This document shows positions 35,301-46,913 of a DNA stretch of 64,000 bases, piece after piece. The stretch covers positions 62,001 through 126,000 of the forward strand of contig JAKJHU010000361.1 in the NCBI GenBank assembly GCA_022316685.1, given 5' to 3'. This DNA is from Progne subis subis. Taxonomy: Eukaryota > Chordata > Aves > Passeriformes > Hirundinidae. Both the position numbers and the translations under genes were made by a program. The notes beneath the pieces are model-generated. The model had not been told where the DNA came from. It saw nothing but the letters and a program-made list of their open reading frames with translations, and did no database searches. Positions within the stretch are counted from its first letter, which is position 1. Each line of letters begins with the position of its first letter.

Positions 35301-38300
35301 AATTCCCCTGTGTGGTTATGAGTGACCCTTTGCATCCCTGGGTTTACCGCCCTGAAGATTTGCCATCACAAGTGCCTTGACCCTCTCTGAGGGTGTCCTG
35401 GCCAGGGCTCACAAGCACACACCCAAACTCACACTCAAACACGCACAAATACACCCAGCACCCCCCTGCAGCTGGAACCCACCCCGGGCAGCTCACAGGG
35501 AGCAGCTGGAGCACGCTCCAAGCACCTTCCCAAGTTGCATCTCCCAGTGCAGCAGCATCTCCCGGGGAGGGAGAAGCAGCTGGACGGGAGAGGGAAAAGG
35601 TGCTCCTTCTGCTCTGCCCCCTGAGCCAGCCCCTCCTCCTCGGCTCTCCTCGGGGCTGTGGCTCTGCTGATGCCACCCCCGACACCTCCACGGGCACCAC
35701 TGGTGTCCCACACGCTGCACATCCCCCCAGCCCCGGCACCAGCTCTGCACAGCAGCAGATGATCCCAGCAGCCACAACTGGACAGGAGCCTTTTCCTGGC
35801 TGGGCTGGAAGATGTGAAAGCCAAGGGACTGCTGAGAGGAGAACGAGGGTCAGCTTCCCATCTGGGACCAGGAGGGAACCAGGGACAAGGCCATCCCTGG
35901 ATGCTCCTGCCAGCCCTACACCACTTCAACCCCCTGCTCTCTGTCTGAGCTCAGCTCCCCCAGTGATGGAGGCCAGGAAGGGGCCTGGGGGAAACCTGGG
36001 AACCAAAGCTCTGCAGCCCACACCAGCCTCAGGAACAGCGGTGCCAAAGCAATTTCATTTCACAACTTCCCAGGAACAATTCTCCTGGTTCTACTCATTT
36101 TTAAGCAGCCAAGAAAACCAACAAATGGGGATTTTCCTGGAGAGCATCAAGATTAATCCTGTCCATCCCAGGCTGAGCACAGGGTTCCGGGCTTTGCCCA
36201 GATGAGTTACACCATGCAACATCCAGGTTTCCAGTATCCCCAGGCACAGAAGGGTTATCCCAATTGACCCCAGAAGTTCTTCTTTTCCAGCTCCTACTTC
36301 TAGGAAACTTCCCACCAGGGAAGGAACCAGTGTGGGGATTGGGCCAGACCAAGCCCTGGGAAGATGAAGCCCTGGGAGTGAGCTGGGGAAGACAGCCAAA
36401 GATGAGCTGGGCTGCCCCATCAGCCTCAGCCATCCCCATCCCGGAGCCAAGCATTGTCCAGGACGGGATTATGTCACCTCCTGGCCTCAGCCAGGAAGAG
36501 TGAAGGGCAGGCAGGGATAAATCCGAGCGGCTGGAGGGGCTCGGATCTGCTCAGAGGAAGCCTGAGCTTGGAAACCTCAGCGAGGGCTGGGGGAGAGAGG
36601 CTGAGGCGCTCCCAGGCCTCGCATCCACCCCGCGAAGCATCCGGAAGCTATTAAGGAATTACAGCCTCGCTGGCCCCGAGCCCTCCCCGGCAGAAGTGCC
36701 TGCGAGCAGATGGTGAAAGGGCTGATTGAATTCGGCTGCTCTCGCCAAGAGGCTCTTCAGGAGAGACTCAGTGGAGGAGGGGGTGGAGGGGGCGGCATTT
36801 GGGGCTTGGGAGCTGGGAGTCTTTGCCAGGAACTCCAGGAATCCTCCATCAACCCTAACGAGGCTGGAGGAGCTTTGGCAGTGACTTGGATGTGTGGTTT
36901 GAGGGGTGTGAGATTCCCTTGGGAGCTTGGCCTGGAGCTCCTGGTGCTCCAGGAGTGACTCCGCAGTGATCCAAGGCTGCTTCCTCCCCCTTCATCTCCA
37001 AGGGCACCCTGCACTGGACCAGCTCCCTTGCAGGGAGGTGGGATGGCCCCAGGAGCGGTGTGATCCCAATCCTCGATCCCAGCTGAGGAGGAGGAACAGG
37101 AGCTGTCAGCCCAACAGCCCTGCCCACCCCGTGGCTTTCGTCCCAGAAAAAATGCACGTTTGTAAAGATCCTTAATTCCCAATTTGGTGTAATCCCACCC
37201 CGTTCCCAGCACCCATGGGAAGGCACTGGGGATGGGACCAGACCTCCCAAAGAGCCCTCAGAGAGGGACAGAACTCCAGTTACTCTGGATGGGGAGGAGG
37301 AGGGGAAAAAAGACCAGGATGAGAGAAATGTAGGATGAAAAAGAGCCAAGAGGAGGGGAAAAAAAACCCCGAAGGTTTTTGTGCTTCGAAAGCCATCCCT
37401 GGTGCCAGCCGTCCCGGAGGTGATGCCAGCGCCTGGGCAAAAGCACACATGGAGGAACCGAAATTGCCTGGGGATGAAGGAAGGGCTTAAACCCTGTCTG
37501 GAAAGTGGAGGGGAAGAAAAGGAGGCATGCCCCAAAAACCAACACAGCCCCAAGCTCTGTGCTCCCTGCCCCTCCCTCCCAGCCAGCTCCAGCTCCCCAT
37601 TCCCCGTGTCCCAGCGGGGACAGGCATCGGCCCCGAGGCCCCCGTGCCATCCCCTATCTCCAAATCCATCCCTGTTTTTCCAAGGGAGAAAGCTGCAGCG
37701 AGTCCCCCCGGGATCCCTGGCCGGCTGCCGAGGTTGGGAAATCGGGAGCCTGGTCAGGCCCTGCCGGAGGGGCCGGCACGGAGCGCGCCGTGACCGTCAG
37801 GGGATCTTTGCGGAGCAATCTTTTCCGAGACAAGTCATGAGATTATTTCTTGCCTGGAATTTGCTCCCGCAGCTCCCATCGGCCCCGGACTGCTGAGTCA
37901 AGAGACCGCCGGGGCTGTGCCCTCCAGATGAGTAAATAAATTGCCACGGGGAGCGCGGGGGCCCGGGGGGAGCCGGCGCCCGGCGGGGCGAGGGATGGGG
38001 CAGGGAGGGGACCCGATGACTCCCGAGCCTTGGGCTGGGGATGGATCCCGGCTTGGCAGCCGAGCACGGAGTTAGTCACCAGATTAGCAAGAAGTTACAC
38101 ACGCGCCTTAAAGGCGCATCATCCTCCCCTGCCCTTCCCTTGCCTCCTTTTCCTCCGGGGTTTTATCCCCCCTCCTTTTTTTTTTTTTTTTTTTTTTCCT
38201 TCTTCTTTTATTTTTTAAATTTCTTTCAGCCGAACTTTGGCTCTCCCTGAGCGTCCGGGACGGACAGACAGCCGGCCACGGAAAGACAGAAGCCCTTGAA

Positions 38301-41300
38301 GACACCAAACGGGGGGGGGGGAAAGGTCCAGCCGGGGGGTGACAGAGCTCGGGGCAGCCCCCCTGACCCCTCCCCGTGCCGGGCAGTCGGGTCACTCTAT
38401 GGGATCCATATGGCCCCGGCTGCTCCGGGCTCGGCTGCTCGGCAGCAGGAATGCTGCGAGAGTCATCCCGCTCGGAGGCAAACGGGCGCGGGGCCGGGGC
38501 CTTTCATGTTCCGGCCTTCGGAGCCAAATTCAAATCTGGAGCCGCTTAAAGGGATGGAAAGAGCCCCAGTGAGGAGCGGCCCCGCCGGGCCGCGGCTACC
38601 GGGACAGCTCCGCATCCCGAACCCCGCCGCTGCCGCTGGAAAGGGAAACTCTCCCGGCGTTCCCAGAACCCGGCACAACCTCGGACACCGAGGCCAAGCT
38701 TCCTGGCAACCCTTCACAAGGATGGGGTTGGGAAACGCCCCGGGCTCGGGGCACCGCCGCTCCCGACCCGCTGGGCTCCTCTGCTGCCTGGGGCTGATGC
38801 CAGGGACCGAGCAAAGGAGTTTTTCCTCATTTCCAGCTGCAGAGCAGGAGGAATTGCGTTTGCTGACCTCATGGAGCAGTCTGAGGGATGGAGCATTTTG
38901 GTAACGTGCCTCGAGCGCTTGAAAAGAGAAAGCTCTTGGCATTGCATCTTCAAACTGCTTCTAACAATAACGGGTAAAAAAAGAAGGGGGAAGAAAAAAA
39001 AGACCCGAATTTCACGTGTCCCACTCCATCTTTTTTCAATTTTCCAGTGGAAAAAGCCAGGACTACTCAGCTTTTGCAAGTTGTTTCTTCACAGGGTTCA
39101 GGTTTCCGTAAACAATTGCTCAAAACTAAAAGGTAAGAAAACAAAAATCCCCTTTGCTGCTTCCAGAGCAGTGACCAAAATTCAGTGGCTTTGCACAAAC
39201 ACACGCGGGCACCACTGAAAAATACTTTCATGTGGGTCAAAAAGCCACGGTTTGATTATCGTGATAAAAAAGTGCTGACAACGGCGAGGGGCGGCAACAA
39301 CAGCAAACAACCCCCAAAGCACTGCCCAGTGTCCAGCTCCAGCTTTTGGGGTCTGCTAGTGGCAGTGGCCGCTTCCCTGAGGCAGCAGCGTTACCCTGCA
39401 CAGCCGTCCCAGGAGAGGCAGCATCCCAGTGGGAATCCCAGCAATCTCATCCTGCTGTGCCAGACACTTGGTTCCCGAGGGATGCTGAGCCTGCCTCAGT
39501 CAGCCAGCACCCCCAAACTGGGAATTCCAGGAGGTGGATGGCTCCAGGCCTGCCTGGTGCTGCGGTGGATGGCTCCAGACCGTGGAGAATGGGAATCCTG
39601 CAAGCAGAGGGAGACCTGGAGCACCCAGCTGAGGATGCTCCCACCTCCCTGATGCGGCAGAATGGGAGCGCCGTGCCTCAGTTTCCCTAAGAACAAGGTC
39701 TCATCAAGCCTTTTCTCAACATCTTTTGGGGTCAAAGGCCCCAAAGCTTTAGAAAAAAGTTTTTAAAGAAAAGCCCAGTCCCTGGGCTGGCTTCTCCTGC
39801 GCTCCCCACCAGCCATGTGAAGAATGCCTTGGAATCACGTCAAGTATTCGAGATGAGATGGGGGGAGAGGGGGCACGGCGAGGGGAGAGGGGGAGCTTTT
39901 GACTCAGTGTCTGGCTTCTTTCATCAGTCCCACATTCCTGCTCATGCCATCACCCTCCGGGAAAGTGCGACAACCTACAGAACCCATGTGGAGCCAATTT
40001 AGAATCCCCTCCGCGTAAGAAAATGCATTTTGTTCATTAAAAAGCTCTGGATGCTCAGCTGGGGTGAGGAGGCAGCCTGCAGCCCCACAGCCATCCCAGA
40101 AACGTGGGATTCAGTGGGAAGATATCCTACACACAGCAACAGCCCAGAGGAGAGCAGTGCTCCCTGCACACTCTCCCAGGACATTTGTTCCAGCCCAAAT
40201 TACCCCGGGGTCCCTGCACCAGCTACCTGAGCTGGAGGTCTCTGCCTCTTCTGGCTTCATTGGGAAGGTTTAACGTGAGGAAAAAAGCTGGAAAGCAGGG
40301 AATTGCCGGAGCAGGTATTACTGTTGTGCTCAGCAGCAATTGGGAGATGAATGAATAGGAATGGGAATGAATGGGAATTACAGCCCCAGAGCCCAATTCA
40401 GACCCAGACAGAGCCCCGTGACTTTGCACATCCCAATCCACAACCGGGGCTGTCACAATGGCTCCAATCCTCATTCCCAAAGCACAGGGAGCCACAGAAA
40501 CCAGGGGATTTTTCCTCTCTGGGAAAGCGAGCTGCTGTTTTTGTGATGTTTTTCTGGCAGGTTATATTTATCCACGGGCTGCAGGAACCAGATGTGGGAC
40601 TGAGGGGCTGTGCTGCACCAGCTTCCTGCTTTCCTGCAAACACCGGCTCCACCTGCCCTGCACAGAGCGGGACACGGCCTGGGGAGCCAGGAAACGGCAG
40701 CACAGCCAGGGGAGGGGACAGGGAAAATGTGTCACCTGCCTGGTCTGCACTGGGGGTATGGCTCCCGTGAGCTGGTGCTGTTAGTGGGACAGAGGAGCAA
40801 ATCAGGTGTGGGAATTTTGACAGTTGAGTGAAAAAAAAAAACCAACCAAAAACCCAAAACCTCAACATAAAAATGCAGAGTTTCAGTTCAGAAAGAGACC
40901 GTAGTGAGAGAGCAGGGTTTGACCCATCCAGGGCTGCTGTGAGCCAGCCACCCCTCTGGAGAAGGATGGAACACCTTGGAGCAGCTGTGAGTACATCACC
41001 TAGGGCTCTGGCTCCAGCTCAGGGCCCAGGCTCTGCAAGGCAGCGTTTGCAGCCCCGGGGGTGGCTGCACTCAGACACCACGGCTGAGCCCTCGCACCAA
41101 ATCACAAACTGGAACCACCCTGGCAGCGCCCAAGGCCGGGCTGGCCACGGCCCTGAGCCACCTGCTCCGCTGTGAGGTGTCCCTGCCCACGGATGGGTGG
41201 AGCTGCGTGAGCTTTAAGGTCCCTTCCAACCCAAACCGTTCTGGGATTCAAGGATTGATTCCTTTTTTTTTTGCCAGCTCTGTGCGCTTGGCTCCGACTC

Positions 41301-44300
41301 TGTGTCCGTCCCAGGCTGTCCCTCTCCTGTTCCAGGAGATATTCAGGCACAACAAAGCAGCTGGAGGTTTCCACCTTTTCCCATCACTGCCACGGAAGGC
41401 TGCAGGCACAAATCCCCAAACCTGGGAAAGCTGGGCTGGAGAGATGAGAGCAGCTCTGCAGGGCTGTGCAGCAGGACCCGTGCCAGCTTTCCAAGGGGCA
41501 CCTTTGCCAGGCCCGTTCTCTCCAGAGCCATCTCCCAGCTCTGCCATGGGCAGCACTCAAGTGCTTCCCCCCCTGAAATTCCACTGCACCTGGGAAAAAT
41601 GTAGGAGCTCGTAGGAGAATCAATAAATATTTATTGTTTAACCAGCAGTATTTTGACTGGAGATGTAAGCATGGCTCTGTGCCAGGGAAACAAGAGCCTT
41701 CTTGGCCAGCGCTGCAAACAAATTTTTGTCTGTATCTCGTTGGAAGATTGTAAACTACACAATGAAAGGAAAAAAAAAAAAAAAAAAAAGAAAAAGAAAA
41801 AGAAAAAAGAAACACAGCCAGAGAGCAGCTTAGTCACGGAAGAGGAACAAAAGAGCTGAGATGGATAACTGTGGCATGGGGTTACAAAAAAGGGCTGCAA
41901 GCCTGATTTCTGGCTGTGAGACAGCTGTGCTGCTCAGATCAGCTGCAGATCGTGCCACTGGTTCCCGCTGGGATGGGGCTTGGAGCTGCACCAGGAGGCA
42001 CTGGAGAGACACTGGAATCCACCAGGAACTCCCAGCCAAAAGGCAAACTGGGGAGTCAGGGCTTGGCCTACAGAGGCACAGCCTTGCACCTACGGACTAT
42101 CCCAATTCCCACAGGGATCCCCAGTCACAGTGGGATGAACTCCCCTGGCTCCAGGGCAGTTTTAGCGCTCAAGTAAAGCGGATCATCCCCTCCTTGTGCC
42201 CCTCCTCAGCGTCCTGGCACACTCCTACCCAGCACAGGTGCTCCACCGAGCAAGATTTGTCAGCCTGGAGGGTGCCAGAGCTCCATCCCTTGGATCAGGG
42301 ACAGCAGTGACACTTGCCGTCCTAAATCGTGCCATTTCCTCACCTTGTGCCAGGCAAGGACCAGCTGACAGCGAAAAAAGGAAAAGACACCCCTGCCTTA
42401 TCTGGGACGGATTTACTTGGATCTGTTCCCTTCTTCCCCAAAATCCCAGCAGATCCTGGTGCCACAGCTGACAAGAGCCATTTAGGGTGACAGCTCTGCC
42501 AGTACACATCCCTGAACTGTACTCAGACAGCCTGGTCTCACTCACACCCACCGGAGGCTTTAACCTCGAGGACAACCTCTGCAGCCTGATGCAGCTGCCC
42601 CCAGCCCCTCACACAGCAGCACCCTTTCCAGAGGATCACTTCCAGAGCAGCAAATCCAGAGCTGGCTCCCAGAGAAGCCGCGGCTGCCCCGTCCCTGGCT
42701 GTGTCCAAGGCTCGGAGCCGCGGGAGGTGTCGCAGGTGGAATGATGAGATCTTTAAGGATTCCAAACCACCCTGGGATTCTGTGAGGATCCCGGGGCAAA
42801 GCTCAGCGTGCCACAGTCCTGCTGGAGTCCCAGCCACTCGCTCCCTGCCTGCCAGCAAATCTGCTCTGGATTTGGGAGCGCAGGAAATCTTAGGATGTCT
42901 CAGCAGCTGCTTTGGAGAGCTGGAGCGCAGCATTCCAGCGTGAGCCTGTGTTATCCCTGCGTTCTGTAAGGCCCGTCAAAGCATGGCACGCTGTAATTAC
43001 ATGGCAAATTAGGGGCCGCTTCATGTAATGACACTGTAATTACACACTTGGTGCGTGCTTTGGGGAGCTCGGGATGGAAACGTGAAAGGAACGGAGGCTT
43101 GTTCCTGTTCCCTGGAAATCTCCCTCGCTGCACTCAGGTTAAAAACCGCTTTGGTGGTTGTGTCCCTGAAGGACAGCACCGTGAGCTGCCCTCTTTCCAC
43201 CCCTTCTCAGAGCTTTGGTGTGAAGCTGACGCTAAAAAAAACAGCTGGAGCTGGTGGCATCCAAGTGCAGCCAGTCCCCCCTCCTGGGAAGCTCTCATTC
43301 CCGCATCCCGGCTGGATACCACAGTAATGGGCATTTTGTCAGCGCATACAGAGGTAATTGCTCTTCTTCAGCTGAGTTCTCACCTCCTCCGCAGGCAATC
43401 AGCAGCGAAAAGGCGAGAGCAGCCCCAAGTCCTCCATTTCTGAGCCTCAGCCTCGCTGCCGATGATTGCAGCCCACACAGAGCATCCCCAGCCGAGCCCG
43501 GCTCTCACCTTGGCTGCACTGCACAGCAAAGCGTTCCAAAAGATCCGGGTGCAATTCCCCGCATCCCTGGAAACACCAATCGGCGCTTTCCTTTCCCCAG
43601 GCCCTGGCAGCCCCTGTGTCCCCGGGAGGACAGGTGAGCGCTCTCCCAGCGCCACTGGGGCAGAGGGAGGGACAGAAACGTGCCAGAGCAGGGAGGGAGA
43701 TGCTGGGGTTCTCTGCTGTGTTTTATCCCGCGTGGAAAGAAAACGCGGCCGTGCAGGAGCCAGCGCCGGTCAGCAGCAGGGAAACTGAGTCACACAGCAG
43801 CTGACACAGCTGGAGGGCTCAGTCCTGCGAGGATAATGCAGGATCAAATCTTTCCTTTGGGTGAGAATAATGTCCCTGAGCAAGTCCCTGAGCACTTTTA
43901 CCCCGACCAGCTCAGCAAGCTGACCCGTGTTGGTCAGGCTGATCCAGCTATGACCCCGTTCCACGCACACCTCGGAGCCAGGGGTGGCTGCAAACTTCTC
44001 CTCCCTAGACAGGGTAGAGCACAGAATGAAGGATCTCCTCCTAAAACCTAAAGGGGAGCGATTTTCTCTGCCGCTTGCCCTCGGCGAGGCTCTGCGGAGG
44101 AGCTCTGCACTTGCCAGGCTCGCTTTCAATGCGAACTCCCTTATTTGTCTGCGCTGAAAGTGAAAGCAAAGCTGTGGGAAGGGGGAGAAGCACGATTCAG
44201 GCAGGTCCTACGTCCAAAAGCAGCACGGAAGCTGTGTAGGAGCTTCCCTGTACCCTGCACCACCACAGCAGGGGAACCAGAATCCTACAGAGGTCTGGGC

Positions 44301-46882
44301 TGGAAGGGAAAATCTTGCTTCAGCTCTAAGGGAAGTTGTCCCAAATCCTAAACAGAGGGAAAGGTTCTTGCCAGATAAAAGCACACCCCTGGGATGCCAC
44401 CCACGCACAGGCCAATGGAAACAACGTGTCCACGTCCCAGCTGTCCTCAGGGTAGGCACGGGAAGAGCTGAAAAGCCGAAAAGTCCGGATTTCTGCGCTG
44501 CGCGTGCACGGAGCAAATCCTTTTTCCAGGAACAAATCCACCCCTGTTCCCGTAACACACCTCCAGGGAAAGGAGGCAAAAGGAGGGAGGGATGCAGCAC
44601 GGGGAGCTCGGCATCCCTGCTCCACCTGGGACACCCAGGAACGACACCTGGGATTACAGCCCTGCTCTGGTACCTCGGGGACAGCAAGTCCAGAGCTTCC
44701 TTGGCAAGAAATGAGAGCTTGGGAGCCCTAGTTACAGCCCACAGCTCCCAGCAAGGACTGAGGAGCTGTTTCCCACTCCCAGGAAGGATTGAGGAGCTGT
44801 TTCCTACTCCCAGCAAGGATTGAGGAGCTGTTTCCCACTCCCAGGAAGGATTGAGGAGCTGTTTCCTACTCCCAGCAAGGATTGAGGAGCTGTTTCCCAC
44901 TCCCAGGAAGGATTGAGGAGCTGTTTCCTACTCCCAGCAAGGATTGAGGAGCTGTTTCCCACTCCCAGCAAGATCCAGGGAGCTGCTTCCCTCTCTACCC
45001 ACAGCCAGCAAAAGCAGCTTGGCAGAGCTGCAGGAAACAAAGTGATTTGTGGAGGGCAGCGTTCACCAGCCCCCATGTGAAGTCCCCCTCAGGGCTGAAT
45101 TTTGCACGGTTTGGGGTTTTAGTGTCTCAGAAAATGTCCCACCAAGCCACTGGTGGATCAGCCGTGTATGTACGACCACAAGTGATGTTACCATCACAGC
45201 CTCATAAAAATATCCACGCACACAGAATTGTGTCTTGATGGAGAACCCAGCCCCATGGGCTCCTGGCTCTGATCTGCACATCTCACTCACACATTCCTGC
45301 TGGTATTAGCGGGGGTGGAGGGGGTGGATTTGGCTTTGGAAGCTTTCTACAACTCCACATCCCTCCCAGGTTATTTTTAAACCCTTCGGACACACCGCAA
45401 ATCTCCCCAGGGTTTTGCAGGCAGAGGTGTGGGGTGGAGCAGGGTTTGGTTTGGTGGGTGAGAGGGGTCAGAGGTGCAGATTCGTGGGACATCAGGCACC
45501 TGGCACATCAAACAACCTGCACAACCGAAATCCTGTGGCAGCAGGGACCCTCCCTGCCCGAGGTTAACCCCGTGGAACACATCTGGCAAGGCTGCTTTGT
45601 GAAGGGACAAGGGGCTGGAGCCCTCCTCAGCCCATTTTGGAATTAAGGACGATGGGAACATTCGGAGGTAGGAGCCATCAGGGAGCAGATGAGTCCTCCA
45701 GGAGCAGAGAGAAGCGATGTTCCAGCAGCATGGCTAAATCCCGGGAGCACAGCCCAGCAGCATCCACACTCCTTCCCTCGCCATCAATCCCACCGAAGCA
45801 GAGAGCTGCAGCACTCTCTCCGAGTTGGAGGGGAAATGAGGTTAAGCCAGCTAATTGACAGCACTGACCTTTGTGGCTCCCAGCGAGCGCAGCCACCAGC
45901 ACAGGAGCGGCTGCAGCTGAGGCCGATGGGGGGGCAGCTCTTTTCTACCTCTTGGGGTTGTGCTTTTCAGAGCTCTTCCTGCCCAAGTTTAAACTTTGGG
46001 TCAGCTCTAAGAACTGGTTGCTGACATCAGCTGCAGAGGAGCTTTCAGAGACAGAAGAAAATGCGCTTAAGGCAGGGTGAAACTCCCAGTTCTCCCTTCA
46101 GGCACCAGGGAATTCCACTGCTCCAGGGCTCAGACACCCAGAGCACGCAGAGCCTCTTCGGGAGCTCGCACCCGCACCAGGAGAGTGCAAATTTAAACAG
46201 ATACTTTACTCTGGAGTGAGAAGCAAACCCCATCCCACCCTGATGGTCCAAGGTGTTTATTCCTACCCCATTTTCCTCCCCTCCAAGCAAACAGGCTGCC
46301 CTCAGGGCCTGAAGGTCAGGAATGAGCCTTCACCAAAGTTTTAGAAAATAGGCACAAACAGCTCCACTCCAGCCTCTCACTGCAGCTGTGTAGGTGCATC
46401 CTCAGCATCCCTCGGGCATTTTGAAGCCCGGTGCTCCCCAGCCCACAGCTGGGAGCCAGGCTCAGCCCTGCTGCCGGGACAGGGAGCACTGGCACCCTCT
46501 GAGCAGCCCAGGGAGGGCAGGAGGGATCCCTAGGGAGACACTCCTGCTCTGGACACTCCGTAGCCCATGGATGGACTGCTGATGCTGACTTTGGAGCTCT
46601 CTGCAGCCCAGCTGATGCTGCACCAGCATCTACTGAAGTCTAATCACCAATCCCTGTGTGGCTCTGGCCCTCATCTGTCATTTTATTTCCACATTGGAGG
46701 AGCCGTGCCTCCCTTCTGGCTTTCCTAGAGACTTCCTAACCAGCAGAGAAACGTACAGCTCAAATCTTCAATTTGATTTTCCTCACCGCACCAGCGCTGC
46801 ACAAAATCCAGCAAACTTCCAGTTTGGAAAAGTGGGGATTGCAGCAGGGAGAGATGGAGCAACAGGACTCGTTTTATGCAGG

Positions 46883-46913
<31 letters not shown>

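Larger units (their letters stand above)
34200..38800 (-). other. ETS1: ETS1 intron 1, CpG-rich middle portion
   Basis: No CR1 fragment was recognised here. CpG-dense blocks lie at 34560-34860 and 37620-38780. Between them is an AT-rich block near 35150-35290 with homeodomain-type motifs. An AP-1 consensus TGAGTCA lies at 37894-37900. No exon was identified, although an alternative first exon cannot be excluded. Confidence 0.7.

Noticed and set aside
41620..41800. AATAAATATTTATT plus a downstream poly(A) run as a second retrocopy end
   Set aside because: The hexamer is about 150 bp from the A-run, too far for a poly(A) signal, and the A-run grades into an (AAAAAG)n microsatellite.
44208..44900. 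Minus-strand 230-codon frame with repeated SSIL and PSWEWE-type segments
   Set aside because: Its repeats come from the 31-bp minisatellite; no gene evidence.
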